A stretch of 25,178 nt of DNA from an uncultured Collinsella sp. (GTDB taxonomy: Bacteria; Actinomycetota; Coriobacteriia; Coriobacteriales; Coriobacteriaceae). The stretch covers positions 1 through 25,178 of the forward strand of contig CABSNK010000025.1 of NCBI GenBank assembly GCA_902479075.1. The letters run 5' to 3'. Below the pieces are notes generated by a model. It saw only the letters and a list, made by a program, of their open reading frames with translations, did no database searches and was not told where the DNA came from. Position numbers and translations under genes: made by a program. This document shows, piece by piece, positions 14,236 to 20,661 of the stretch; position 1 is the stretch's first letter, and each line of letters opens with the position of its first letter.

Positions 14236-14967
14236 CTAGACTGCGCGGTTGTGGTAGACCTTGTACTTAAACTGGTCGGCACGCGCAACCGAACGCGTAT
14301 ACTCGATAACCTCGTTGTTCATGTCATATGTGGTACGAATCAAATCCAGCACCGGCGCGCCTTCGGTAATCTCGAGCAGACGAGCGTCGGAATGGCGGGC
14401 GATACTCGCGTAGAATTCTTCCTCTGCCACGCGAACTTTCTCGTGAAAGTCCTGCTCAATCATGTCGTACAGCGATTTGTTCTCGATCATGGGGCGCTTA
14501 AGCGCAAAGAACTTGCGACTTGGCAGATATGTACACTCAATCATCAGCGGTACACCATCGGCTATACGCAGGCGCTTGATCTTGTACAGACGCTCGCCCA
14601 GGCGCGCGTTCATCTCTACGGCAATATTCTTGTCAGCCTCGACCTCGGTAAACTCGAGAATCGTCGTCTTGGGCACACGGCCGATCGCCTTCATCTGCTC
14701 GGTAAAGCTATAGGTCTGCGTGAGATTTGCCGTTTGCAGAGAGCGGTCGCACACCATGGTTCCACGGCCGCGCTGACGAACCACCAAGCCCAAGCGTTCA
14801 AGCTCCTGCAGGGCAAGGCGAACCGTCGTACGCGAGAGCCCATAGCGTTCCGACAGGTCACGCTCGGACGGCAAATAGTCGCCGGGCCGAAGTTCGTGAT
14901 CGATTTTATCGGTCAACAGATCGACGAGCTGATCGTACAGAGGTTGTTTACGCGCTCCCATTGCCAT
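14236..14967 (-). CDS. GntR/HutC-family repressor with UTRA domain, paralogue 2
   Basis: A 243-residue regulator with an N-terminal GntR winged helix (PLYDQLVD, PGDYLPSERDLSERYGLSR, TTVRLALQEL, wing RQRGRGTMV) and a C-terminal UTRA ligand domain (SYSFTEQMKAIGR, IKRLRIADGVPLMIE, GAPVLDLIRT). It aligns with paralogue 1 over nearly its full length at well over half identity. The ATG at 14967 has CAGG seven bases upstream; the frame extends 17 codons further but those overlap the operator and promoter. A perfect-arm operator at 14999-15010 sits just downstream of its own -10, so it probably represses itself. It stands between nagE and nagA2, so it is a likely NagR-type sensor of GlcN-6-P or GlcNAc-6-P. 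Confidence 0.92.
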   Translation of the reverse strand: MAMGARKQPLYDQLVDLLTDKIDHELRPGDYLPSERDLSERYGLSRTTVRLALQELERLGLVVRQRGRGTMVCDRSLQTANLTQTYSFTEQMKAIGRVPKTTILEFTEVEADKNIAVEMNARLGERLYKIKRLRIADGVPLMIECTYLPSRKFFALKRPMIENKSLYDMIEQDFHEKVRVAEEEFYASIARHSDARLLEITEGAPVLDLIRTTYDMNNEVIEYTRSVARADQFKYKVYHNRAV

Positions 14968-14998
14968 AATGATACCTGCCGGATAAATGACTCGAAAT

Positions 14999-15010
14999 TG
15001 GTTGTAACCA
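14999..15010. promoter_or_regulatory. Candidate operator for autoregulation of gntR2
   Basis: TGGTTGTAACCA has five-base inverted arms (TGGTT/AACCA). It begins 10 bases after the -10 hexamer, covering about +4 to +15 of the expected transcript, an ideal position for repression. Confidence 0.7.
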
Positions 15011-15020
15011 GACACCACGT

Positions 15021-15029
15021 ACTATAGCA
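15021..15029 (-). promoter_or_regulatory. gntR2 promoter with extended -10 element
   Basis: Minus strand TGCTATAGT (15029-15021): a TATAGT hexamer preceded by the TGn extension. No good -35 is found 16-18 bases upstream, which is usual for extended -10 promoters. The start should be near 15014, about 47 bases before the ATG. Confidence 0.6.
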
Positions 15030-15097
15030 GTTTTATTGGAATAACAGCAGGTCAACCAGCATATTTAATATTGTTTGCCGGTTGATAGCCTGCGCAC

Positions 15098-15113
15098 TGT
15101 AATACCAATTACA
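15098..15113. promoter_or_regulatory. 16-bp palindrome upstream of gntR2
   Basis: TGTAAT, ACCA, ATTACA: perfect six-base arms around four bases. The contained AATACCAAT also occurs at 9610-9618 before PTS IIC. It may be a secondary regulator site; function is unknown. Confidence 0.35.
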
Positions 15114-15138
15114 ACGCTACATCAGGTATCGAGGTAGC

Positions 15139-15174
15139 AAAAAGGGCCGCCCCCGCGGAGCGGGACGACCCTTT
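15139..15174 (-). terminator. Rho-independent terminator of nagE
   Basis: Minus strand: a GC-rich stem (15171-15160 with 15156-15144, with a few non-canonical pairs) followed by TTTTTG. It begins 25 bases after the nagE stop, so nagE and gntR2 are separate transcription units. Confidence 0.85.
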
Positions 15175-15198
15175 GCAAGACAGACACGTCTTTAAGGC

Positions 15199-16689
15199 TT
15201 AGAGAAGCTTCTTGAGCTCCTCGGCAACAGCCTGGACCTGCGTGCCGATGATGACCTGGGTAGCACCCTTGTCCATCTTCATGACACCCAGAGCGCCGGC
15301 CTTCTTGCAGGCAGCCTCGTCGACCAGAGCGGAATCGCCGAGCTCGAAGCGCAGGCGAGTAGCGCAGCAGTCAACGGTCTTGACGTTCTCCTTGCCACCG
15401 ACGGCAGCAAGAACAGCGGCGGCCAGAGCGGCGAACTTGTCGTCGCCAGCAGCGGCGGAAGCGGAGGTCTCCTCGACATCCTCATCCTCGCGACCAGGGG
15501 TCATGAGGTTGAACTTGGTGATGGCGAAGCGGAACACGAGGTAGAAGACCACGAAGGCAGCGATGCCCAGCGGGATGATCATCCAGGTGTTGGCGGCAGC
15601 CGGGAGGCTAGAGGAGAACAGGAGATCGGTAGCACCAGCGGAGAAGCAGAAGCCAGCACGGAAACCAACATAGTAGGTGACGATGGTGAAGATGCCGTAC
15701 AGAGCAGCGTACACGACGTAGAGCGGGAAGCACAGGAACATGAAGCCGAACTCGAAGGGCTCGGTGACGCCGCAGACGAAGGCGCAGATAGCAGCGGAGA
15801 CAACCAGACCGATAGCAGCCTTCTTGTTCTTAGCGGTCTGAACCATAGCCAGGGCAGCGCCCGGGATACCGAACATCATGCAGGGGAAGAAGCCGGACAT
15901 GTACATACCGAGGCTCCACTTGACGTCAGCAGAGGTCTCGCCAGCCCAGAAGTGGGTCAAGTCGCCCAGGCCGATGGTGTCGAACCAGAACACGTTGTTC
16001 AGAGCGTGGTGTAGACCGGTCGGGATGAGCAGGCGGTTGAGGAAGGCGTAGATGCCAGCGCCGATACCATCCATGGCGGCGATACCCTCACCAAGAGCAA
16101 CAAGAGCACCGAAGATGAGCGGCCAAGCAAAGAGCAGGACGACGGAGACGACGATGCAGATGACGGCGGTCATGATGGCGACGCAACGCTTGCCGGAGAA
16201 GAAGGCCAGCCAGTCGGGAAGACGAGTGTCCTTGAACTTGTTGTAGCAAGTGCCACCGATGACGGCGGACAGGATGCCGATGAAGGAGTTACCAGCGATC
16301 TTGGAGAACGCGATGCCCTCGGTCGTGGCAAGCCAAGCGGTCTGAGCATCGGCGTCCATACCACGAATGGTGCCAACAACAGCGGGGTTCAGGAGCTGCT
16401 GGATCATCAGGAAGGCGACGAGGCCAGCGAGGCCAGCGGTGCCATCGTGATCGTCGGCAAGGCCGACAGCGGCGCCGACTGCGAACAGCCAGGCCATGTT
16501 ATCGATAAGAGCGCCGCCTGCCTTGATGAGCAGGAAACCGGCGGTATAGGCAAAACCGGTAGTGTCACCGGCAGCACCCATGACTGCGGGAGCGAGCAGG
16601 TAGCCCACGCCCATAAGAATACCTGCGACGGGAAGCGCCGCGACGGGAAGCATCAGCGCTTTGCCGAGCTTCTGGAGGTACTTCATCAT
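15199..16689 (-). CDS. nagE: PTS N-acetylglucosamine-type EIICB component (NagE without IIA)
   Basis: A 496-residue fusion of a glucose-family IIC membrane domain (about 1-395), an acidic/Ala-rich linker (400-416) and a IIB domain (417-496). IIC motifs include LMLPVAALPVAGILMG (12-27), TGLHHALNN (224-232) and GVTEPFEF (307-314), whose E310 and His residues line the sugar site. In IIB, C442 within CCATRLRFEL (441-450) is the phosphocysteine. It would import and phosphorylate GlcNAc (or glucose); the GlcNAc assignment rests on overall resemblance and the neighbouring nagA. E. coli NagE has an extra IIA domain, missing here, so a separate EIIA(Glc)-like protein must supply phosphate. ATG at 16689 with GGAGGAG upstream; further upstream in-frame codons are not supported. 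Confidence 0.88.
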   Translation of the reverse strand: MMKYLQKLGKALMLPVAALPVAGILMGVGYLLAPAVMGAAGDTTGFAYTAGFLLIKAGGALIDNMAWLFAVGAAVGLADDHDGTAGLAGLVAFLMIQQLLNPAVVGTIRGMDADAQTAWLATTEGIAFSKIAGNSFIGILSAVIGGTCYNKFKDTRLPDWLAFFSGKRCVAIMTAVICIVVSVVLLFAWPLIFGALVALGEGIAAMDGIGAGIYAFLNRLLIPTGLHHALNNVFWFDTIGLGDLTHFWAGETSADVKWSLGMYMSGFFPCMMFGIPGAALAMVQTAKNKKAAIGLVVSAAICAFVCGVTEPFEFGFMFLCFPLYVVYAALYGIFTIVTYYVGFRAGFCFSAGATDLLFSSSLPAAANTWMIIPLGIAAFVVFYLVFRFAITKFNLMTPGREDEDVEETSASAAAGDDKFAALAAAVLAAVGGKENVKTVDCCATRLRFELGDSALVDEAACKKAGALGVMKMDKGATQVIIGTQVQAVAEELKKLL

Positions 16690-16750
16690 ATGGTATCTCC
16701 TCCAACCTTTCTTTCGTTGTTCACCAACGAGTTCCATGTCCGCGCCTTGT

Positions 16751-16786
16751 GCATACCGGCTTCTCCGCTTGCCGGCATTGATGCGC
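16751..16786 (-). other. Leader hairpin in front of nagE
   Basis: On the minus strand GCGCAT..GCCGGC pairs with GCCGG..ATGCAC, with a four-base bulge, about 65 bases before the nagE ATG. A second small element at 16797-16818 can fold in two ways, CCC/GGG or AACCC/GGGTT. Whether they regulate translation or termination is unknown; no T-run follows. Confidence 0.4.
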
Positions 16787-16820
16787 AAACTTAGACAACC
16801 CAGTCCCTATTTGGGGTTGC

Positions 16821-16834
16821 TGGTATGTACGGTA
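16821..16834. promoter_or_regulatory. Possible degenerate GntR operator before nagE
   Basis: TGGTATGTACGGTA shares its first ten bases with the GH35-operon operator (TGGTATGTACCA) but loses the second arm. On the minus strand TTGAAT (16851-16846) precedes it with TACATA inside it, so it may overlap a nagE promoter. Confidence 0.4.
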
Positions 16835-16890
16835 GCACACACTCAATTCAAACGTCCACCACATTTCGTTCAAATTACTATATCGTTGCC

Positions 16891-16920
16891 AAACGGTTAT
16901 TTTTGGCCAGAAAACGGTAA
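16891..16920. repeat. AAACGGTTA / AAACGGTAA direct repeat in the nagE upstream region
   Basis: AAACGGTTA (16891-16899) and AAACGGTAA (16912-16920) recur with a 21-bp period, two helical turns. A related AAACGGTAG occurs at about 12051 upstream of the GH35 gene. Likely a protein-binding pair, not assigned. Confidence 0.4.
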
Positions 16921-16999
16921 TTTACGCAGGTAGACATGGTGCGTTTCTTTCATTACCAAACTTATTCTTAGCAATTTCCATTCGATTTCGTCTCAAAAT

Positions 17000-17043
17000 T
17001 GGTTACTACCAGATGAACAGTGGTACCACATTGTTACTACCAG
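17000..17043. promoter_or_regulatory. Operator-like cluster far upstream of nagE
   Basis: GTTACTACCAG occurs twice in direct orientation (17002-17012 and 17033-17043), 31 bp apart, three helical turns. The palindrome TGGTACCA (17021-17028) lies between them. The first copy extends to TGGTTACTACCA (17000-17011), close to the GntR operator pattern. It lies about 310 bp upstream of the nagE ATG. The remainder of 16690-17131 is AT-rich with no supported gene. Confidence 0.5.
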
Positions 17044-17131
17044 TTTAGCCGAAATCGTTTTCGCTTTATATGAATAAAGTGTCCCAAAATTTGCATACAA
17101 CCACCCCCTCTCATCGCCCTCCCCACAGTGC

Positions 17132-17167
17132 AAAAAGCCCGCTAGAACGATGTCCGTTCTAGCGGGC
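17132..17167 (-). terminator. Rho-independent terminator of the membrane-anchored protein gene
   Basis: A perfect 13-base stem GCCCGCTAGAACG (17137-17149) with CGTTCTAGCGGGC (17155-17167), five-base loop, TTTTTG on the minus strand. It begins 43 bases after the stop at 17210. Confidence 0.93.
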
Positions 17168-17209
17168 ATATCAGATTTTTGGCTACGTGCTCGGCGGCTC
17201 GAGCGGCCC

Positions 17210-18295
17210 TTACGCAAACAGACCGTAGATGCTGATGTTGGCCTTGGCGTAGAGGCCGTTAGCATACTCGGTCCACTTGGAGCTAGCGCCTGAGGCCTGC
17301 GAGGAGTACTGCTGATAAGCAGTGTAGTAGGCGGTCATGGCCTGCTTGTAGGTGGCGCTATCGGCCGTAAAGGCATCATCGGCAAAGGCCTTGGCATAGG
17401 TGCTGTCGGCATCCTTCCAAGTGCCCTTTGAGCTATCCCACTCATCGCCGGCAAGGTTGATGATGTAGTCGGCGTAGTCCTTGCTCGCGGTCTCCTCGTT
17501 GCCGTCAGCAGGCTCGGTCGGGGCGGTCGGCATGCTTGCGGAGCTATCGCCCACCTTCTTCTTGTAGAGCTTCTGCAGCGTCGCGGACTGGCGGACGATC
17601 TGCTTGGCCTGGTCCTTGGACACGCCATACTGCGTGGCCATGGTCTTGTAGTCGGAGGTGCCGATGGAATCCTCGGCGTACTGCTTCATTTCCTTGGAAG
17701 AGACGGTAATGCCCCCGTCCTCGGCAGCGTCCAGCAGAATCTGGTTGCGCACGTAGGACAGGATAACGTCGGCAGACGGAGCGGTGTAGTTGCCGTCGTC
17801 GTCCTTGACGGTGTCAAGGCTGTACTGGCTCTCGATGGCCTCACGCGCGGTGATGTCGTTCTTCTTGCCGTTGTAGCTATAGCTTGCCACGGTCGAATCG
17901 AGCTGGTCCTCGGTCAGGGTCGCCGAACCGACGCCCTTGCCGCCAAAGCCGCCGTTGCCGATAAAGAAGCCGACCACGGCAGCGATCACGACGGCGACCA
18001 CAAAGGCGGCAATCATCGTCTTCTTGCGCTTGCAAGCGTGGCCGTCCGCGTCGGAGTCGTCGTCCTCGTCCTGCTCCTCGGGCATGAGGTTCTCGTCAGC
18101 TGCATCCGCGGCGATCTTTGCCTCCAGGCGAGCGTCCTCCTCCTCGGCGGTCGTGCCGGCGGCAATATGTTCGGCAGACGTGCCGGCGACCAGGTCGATC
18201 TTCTCGTCCTCATCACCGTCGGGGCCTTCGCCGCGCTCGATGATCTGGATGCCGTCGATCTCGTCCTTCTCGTCCTTCTTTTGAATCAGACCCAT
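17210..18295 (-). CDS. Membrane-anchored extracellular protein with SurA/PrsA-like N domain (putative foldase)
   Basis: A 361-residue single-pass protein. Residues 1-85 are cytoplasmic by prediction and very acidic (DGDEDEKID, EEEDARLE, EEQDEDDDSDADG). A basic CKRKK (88-92) precedes one transmembrane helix (about 94-113) and a Gly-rich stretch (114-123), so the C-terminal ~240 residues should be outside. This part has the helical feel of SurA_N/PrsA-type chaperone domains (AREAIESQYSLDTV, SADVILSYVRNQILLDAA, ITVSSKEMKQYAED, YGVSKDQAKQIVRQSATLQKLY) but no parvulin domain is visible. It may assist folding of secreted proteins; the assignment is tentative. AAGGAG precedes the ATG. It has its own terminator. 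Confidence 0.6.
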   Translation of the reverse strand: MGLIQKKDEKDEIDGIQIIERGEGPDGDEDEKIDLVAGTSAEHIAAGTTAEEEDARLEAKIAADAADENLMPEEQDEDDDSDADGHACKRKKTMIAAFVVAVVIAAVVGFFIGNGGFGGKGVGSATLTEDQLDSTVASYSYNGKKNDITAREAIESQYSLDTVKDDDGNYTAPSADVILSYVRNQILLDAAEDGGITVSSKEMKQYAEDSIGTSDYKTMATQYGVSKDQAKQIVRQSATLQKLYKKKVGDSSASMPTAPTEPADGNEETASKDYADYIINLAGDEWDSSKGTWKDADSTYAKAFADDAFTADSATYKQAMTAYYTAYQQYSSQASGASSKWTEYANGLYAKANISIYGLFA

Positions 18296-18333
18296 ATCAG
18301 TTACTCCTTGTTAGGAAACATAGTCCCCAATAG

Positions 18334-18362
18334 AATACGCCCGGCAGAGCGCCGGGCGTATT
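18334..18362. other. Perfect 12-bp hairpin between icd and the membrane-anchored protein gene
   Basis: AATACGCCCGGC (18334-18345) and GCCGGGCGTATT (18351-18362) form a perfect stem with loop AGAGC. No clear T-run follows on either strand. A second stem, GCAAAC..GTTTGC, lies at 18379-18409. Together they may end the icd operon. Confidence 0.6.
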
Positions 18363-18421
18363 GATTCTTAGGTTATACGCAAACACTTAAGTACTATTTA
18401 GGCGTTTGCAGCGTGCATACC

Positions 18422-19507
18422 TTAGACCAGGTGCGCGACAACGGCATCAGCAAAGGCCTGCGTGCCCACAGCGCCCTCAACGGAGCCGGTCTGGGCACGA
18501 CGCACGTCACCGGTAACCTGCTCGCCCTCGTCGAGCGTGGCAGAGACGGCGGCACGAATGCGATTGGCAGCATCGTTCTCGCCCAGGTGATCGAGCATCA
18601 TCGCAGCAGAGAGGATCTCGGCCGTGGGGTTGGCGATATCCTGGCCAGCGATATCGGGCGCGGAGCCATGCGTTGCCTCAAAGATGGCGCAGTCGGCACC
18701 GATGTTGGAGCCGGGGGCCATACCCAAGCCGCCCACCAGGCCGGCGCACAGGTCACTCACGATGTCGCCGTACAGGTTGGGCAGCACCAGGACATCGAAG
18801 TCGTTGGGGTTCTGGACTAGGCCCATGCAGGTGGCGTCGACGATCTTGTCGTTGAACTCGATATCGGGATAGTTGGCGGCCACCTCGCGCGCCACGCGCA
18901 GGAACAGGCCGTCGGTCGCCTTCATGATGTTGGCCTTGTGCACGGCCGTCACCTTTTTGCGGCCGCAGCGACGGGCATACTCAAAGGCATACTCCACAAT
19001 GCGGCGGCTCTTGGCGATGGAGATGGGCTTAATCGAGATGGCGGAATCCGCGGCGAAGGTCTTCTGACCAGAACGCTCGACGAGCTGCGAGAGTTCCTCG
19101 ACCTCGGCAGCGCCCTCATCGAACTCGATGCCGGCGTAGAGGTCTTCAGTGTTCTCGCGCACGATGACCAGGTCGACGTCGCGGAAGCGCGAGCCGTCGC
19201 CCGGCTGCGACAGGCAGGGGCGCACGCAGGCGTACAGGTCGAAGTGCTTGCGCAGGGCCACGTTGACGCTGCGGAAACCCGTGCCGACCGGCGTGGTGAT
19301 GGGACCCTTGATGGCGACCTTGGTCTCGGCGACCGCATCGAGCACGTGCTGGGGCAGCGGCGTGCCAAACTCGTCCATGACGCCGGCACCGGCCTCCTGG
19401 ACGTTCCAGTTGATCTGGACACCGGTGGCCTCGACCACGCGGCGCATGGCCTGCGTAATCTCGGGACCGATACCGTCACCGGGAATCAGGACTACATCGT
19501 GCGCCAT
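18422..19507 (-). CDS. icd: NAD-type isocitrate dehydrogenase
   Basis: A 361-residue member of the isocitrate/isopropylmalate dehydrogenase family, oxidising isocitrate to 2-oxoglutarate. The substrate loop FRSVNVALRKHFDLY (78-92) has the Ser-x-Asn-x3-Arg pattern (S80, N82, R86) of isocitrate rather than isopropylmalate enzymes. ENTEDLYAG (118-126), K191 in HKANIMK and the metal aspartates D248 and D252 in NLYGDIVSDL are present. In HGSAPDIAG (280-288) D285 occupies the place that favours NAD over NADP. The short form matches homo-oligomeric NAD-IDH. It is last in a four-gene operon: its GAGGAG overlaps the end of the HEAT-like gene six bases upstream. It probably supplies 2-oxoglutarate for glutamate synthesis in an anaerobe with an incomplete TCA cycle (inference). 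Confidence 0.88.
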   Translation of the reverse strand: MAHDVVLIPGDGIGPEITQAMRRVVEATGVQINWNVQEAGAGVMDEFGTPLPQHVLDAVAETKVAIKGPITTPVGTGFRSVNVALRKHFDLYACVRPCLSQPGDGSRFRDVDLVIVRENTEDLYAGIEFDEGAAEVEELSQLVERSGQKTFAADSAISIKPISIAKSRRIVEYAFEYARRCGRKKVTAVHKANIMKATDGLFLRVAREVAANYPDIEFNDKIVDATCMGLVQNPNDFDVLVLPNLYGDIVSDLCAGLVGGLGMAPGSNIGADCAIFEATHGSAPDIAGQDIANPTAEILSAAMMLDHLGENDAANRIRAAVSATLDEGEQVTGDVRRAQTGSVEGAVGTQAFADAVVAHLV

Positions 19508-19513
19508 AATCTG

Positions 19514-20212
19514 TTACTCCTCGTCTTCGGCGTCGTCAGATTTTTTAACGCTAGCACGCTTCTTCTTTTTGGAGAGATCCAGGCCAAAACGTTTAACAAG
19601 CATTTCGCAAATCTCGCTCGAACGGGCCTTGAGATAGCTGCCCTTACCGTTCTCGGCATCGAACTTAAGGCGCAGCGCAAGCTTCTCGGCAACCTCGGCG
19701 TCGATCTCGCCCTGGCAAAACTCGTACAGGCAACCGAGCATGTCGCGATACTCGAGGTCGCCGTGGTAGCACTGGATGGCCTCGTCCAGGATGGGCCAAG
19801 CCTCGCGCGAACGCTCGACGCTCGTGGCACCCCACACGCACAGCAGGCGGAAGGCGGCATAGCGCAGCGTGGAGGAGATCTCGTCGAACAGTGCAGTCTC
19901 GGCGCCCTCAAAGGCATCGCCCAGCTGCTCGGGGCAGGTGGTAGCGAGCGCCGTCAGGGCATCGAGGGCCTCCCAGCGGGTCTGCGCCTCGGGGCGGTCG
20001 AGCGCCTCGATCAGCGCGGGCACGCAGGGCACGACGCGCTGCGGATCGCGCTCGGCAAGCAGGTGAAGCACGCGGGCGGCAAACTGGCGGATGCGGCGCG
20101 TGGGGCAGCCGAGCTCCTTGACCAGACGGTCGACGGCGTTCTCGTTCTCCTCTACCAGCTGAAGCTGTGCCAGCTCCTCGTCGGTGAGCTGTTCATCTTT
20201 GTTTTCTGCCAT
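19514..20212 (-). CDS. HEAT/ARM-like helical repeat protein, function unknown
   Basis: A 232-residue, probably cytoplasmic protein. After an acidic start (DEQLTDEELAQLQ), helical pairs typical of HEAT-like repeats follow: IRQFAARVLHLLAERDP (41-57), VPALIEALDRPEAQTRWEAL (64-83), and TLRYAAFRLLCVWGA (114-128). The C-terminus is Lys-rich (LSKKKKRASVKK) and then acidic (SDDAEDEE), which suggests binding to nucleic acid or to the ribosome, but this is a guess. GAGG precedes the ATG. It lies 15 bp after the small membrane protein gene and six bases before icd, so all are co-transcribed. I do not recognise a named family. Confidence 0.75.
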   Translation of the reverse strand: MAENKDEQLTDEELAQLQLVEENENAVDRLVKELGCPTRRIRQFAARVLHLLAERDPQRVVPCVPALIEALDRPEAQTRWEALDALTALATTCPEQLGDAFEGAETALFDEISSTLRYAAFRLLCVWGATSVERSREAWPILDEAIQCYHGDLEYRDMLGCLYEFCQGEIDAEVAEKLALRLKFDAENGKGSYLKARSSEICEMLVKRFGLDLSKKKKRASVKKSDDAEDEE

Positions 20213-20227
20213 AGTTACCTCTTCTTA

Positions 20228-20656
20228 CTATTTCTTAGCGTGCTTGCCAGCACCCTTGCTGTCATCGGTGACCGAGATGAGCTGTCGGTCGGCCGCGCCA
20301 TTGCGACGCGCACGGCGGCGTTCCTCAGCGTCGCCCGCGTCGGCGGCGGCGCGATGAGCCTTGTTGACGTTAAAGACCTCGTCGTGCTTGCGCCACGGAC
20401 CGACGGACTCGCCAAAACTCATCTTAAGACCGGCGATAAAGCCGCCGAGCCAGCCGATCGGCGCAAACTGCACCAGCGGGAACAGCGAGAACACCCAGGT
20501 CAGTAGGACGACTGCCGCCGCTCCTGCAAAATTGGCGATCCAGTAGTCGCGCTTGGTGATCACGCGCTTTTCGCACGCCCACTGGCCGCACAAAAAGCCA
20601 ATGTAGATCGCAAAGAGAAAGAGCACCAGCGCTAGTACCACGAACGTCCAGCTCAT
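20228..20656 (-). CDS. Small membrane protein with basic cytoplasmic tail
   Basis: A 142-residue protein with hydrophobic segments at about 3-25 and 39-60 and a possible third at 62-78. The C-terminal ~60 residues are highly charged and basic (EERRRARRNG, GAGKHAKK). I do not recognise the family. GGGGAGT lies upstream of the ATG at 20656; a reading frame that starts 12 codons earlier overlaps the preceding gene and lacks support. It starts five bases after the dehydrogenase stop, within the icd operon. Confidence 0.7.
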   Translation of the reverse strand: MSWTFVVLALVLFLFAIYIGFLCGQWACEKRVITKRDYWIANFAGAAAVVLLTWVFSLFPLVQFAPIGWLGGFIAGLKMSFGESVGPWRKHDEVFNVNKAHRAAADAGDAEERRRARRNGAADRQLISVTDDSKGAGKHAKK

Positions 20657-20661
20657 GGGCG

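Noticed and set aside
17041..17100. CTTTATATGAATAAAG near-palindrome read as a nagE promoter (TATAAA -10)
   Set aside because: No acceptable -35 at a normal spacing, and the leader would exceed 370 bases. Kept only as AT-rich background.
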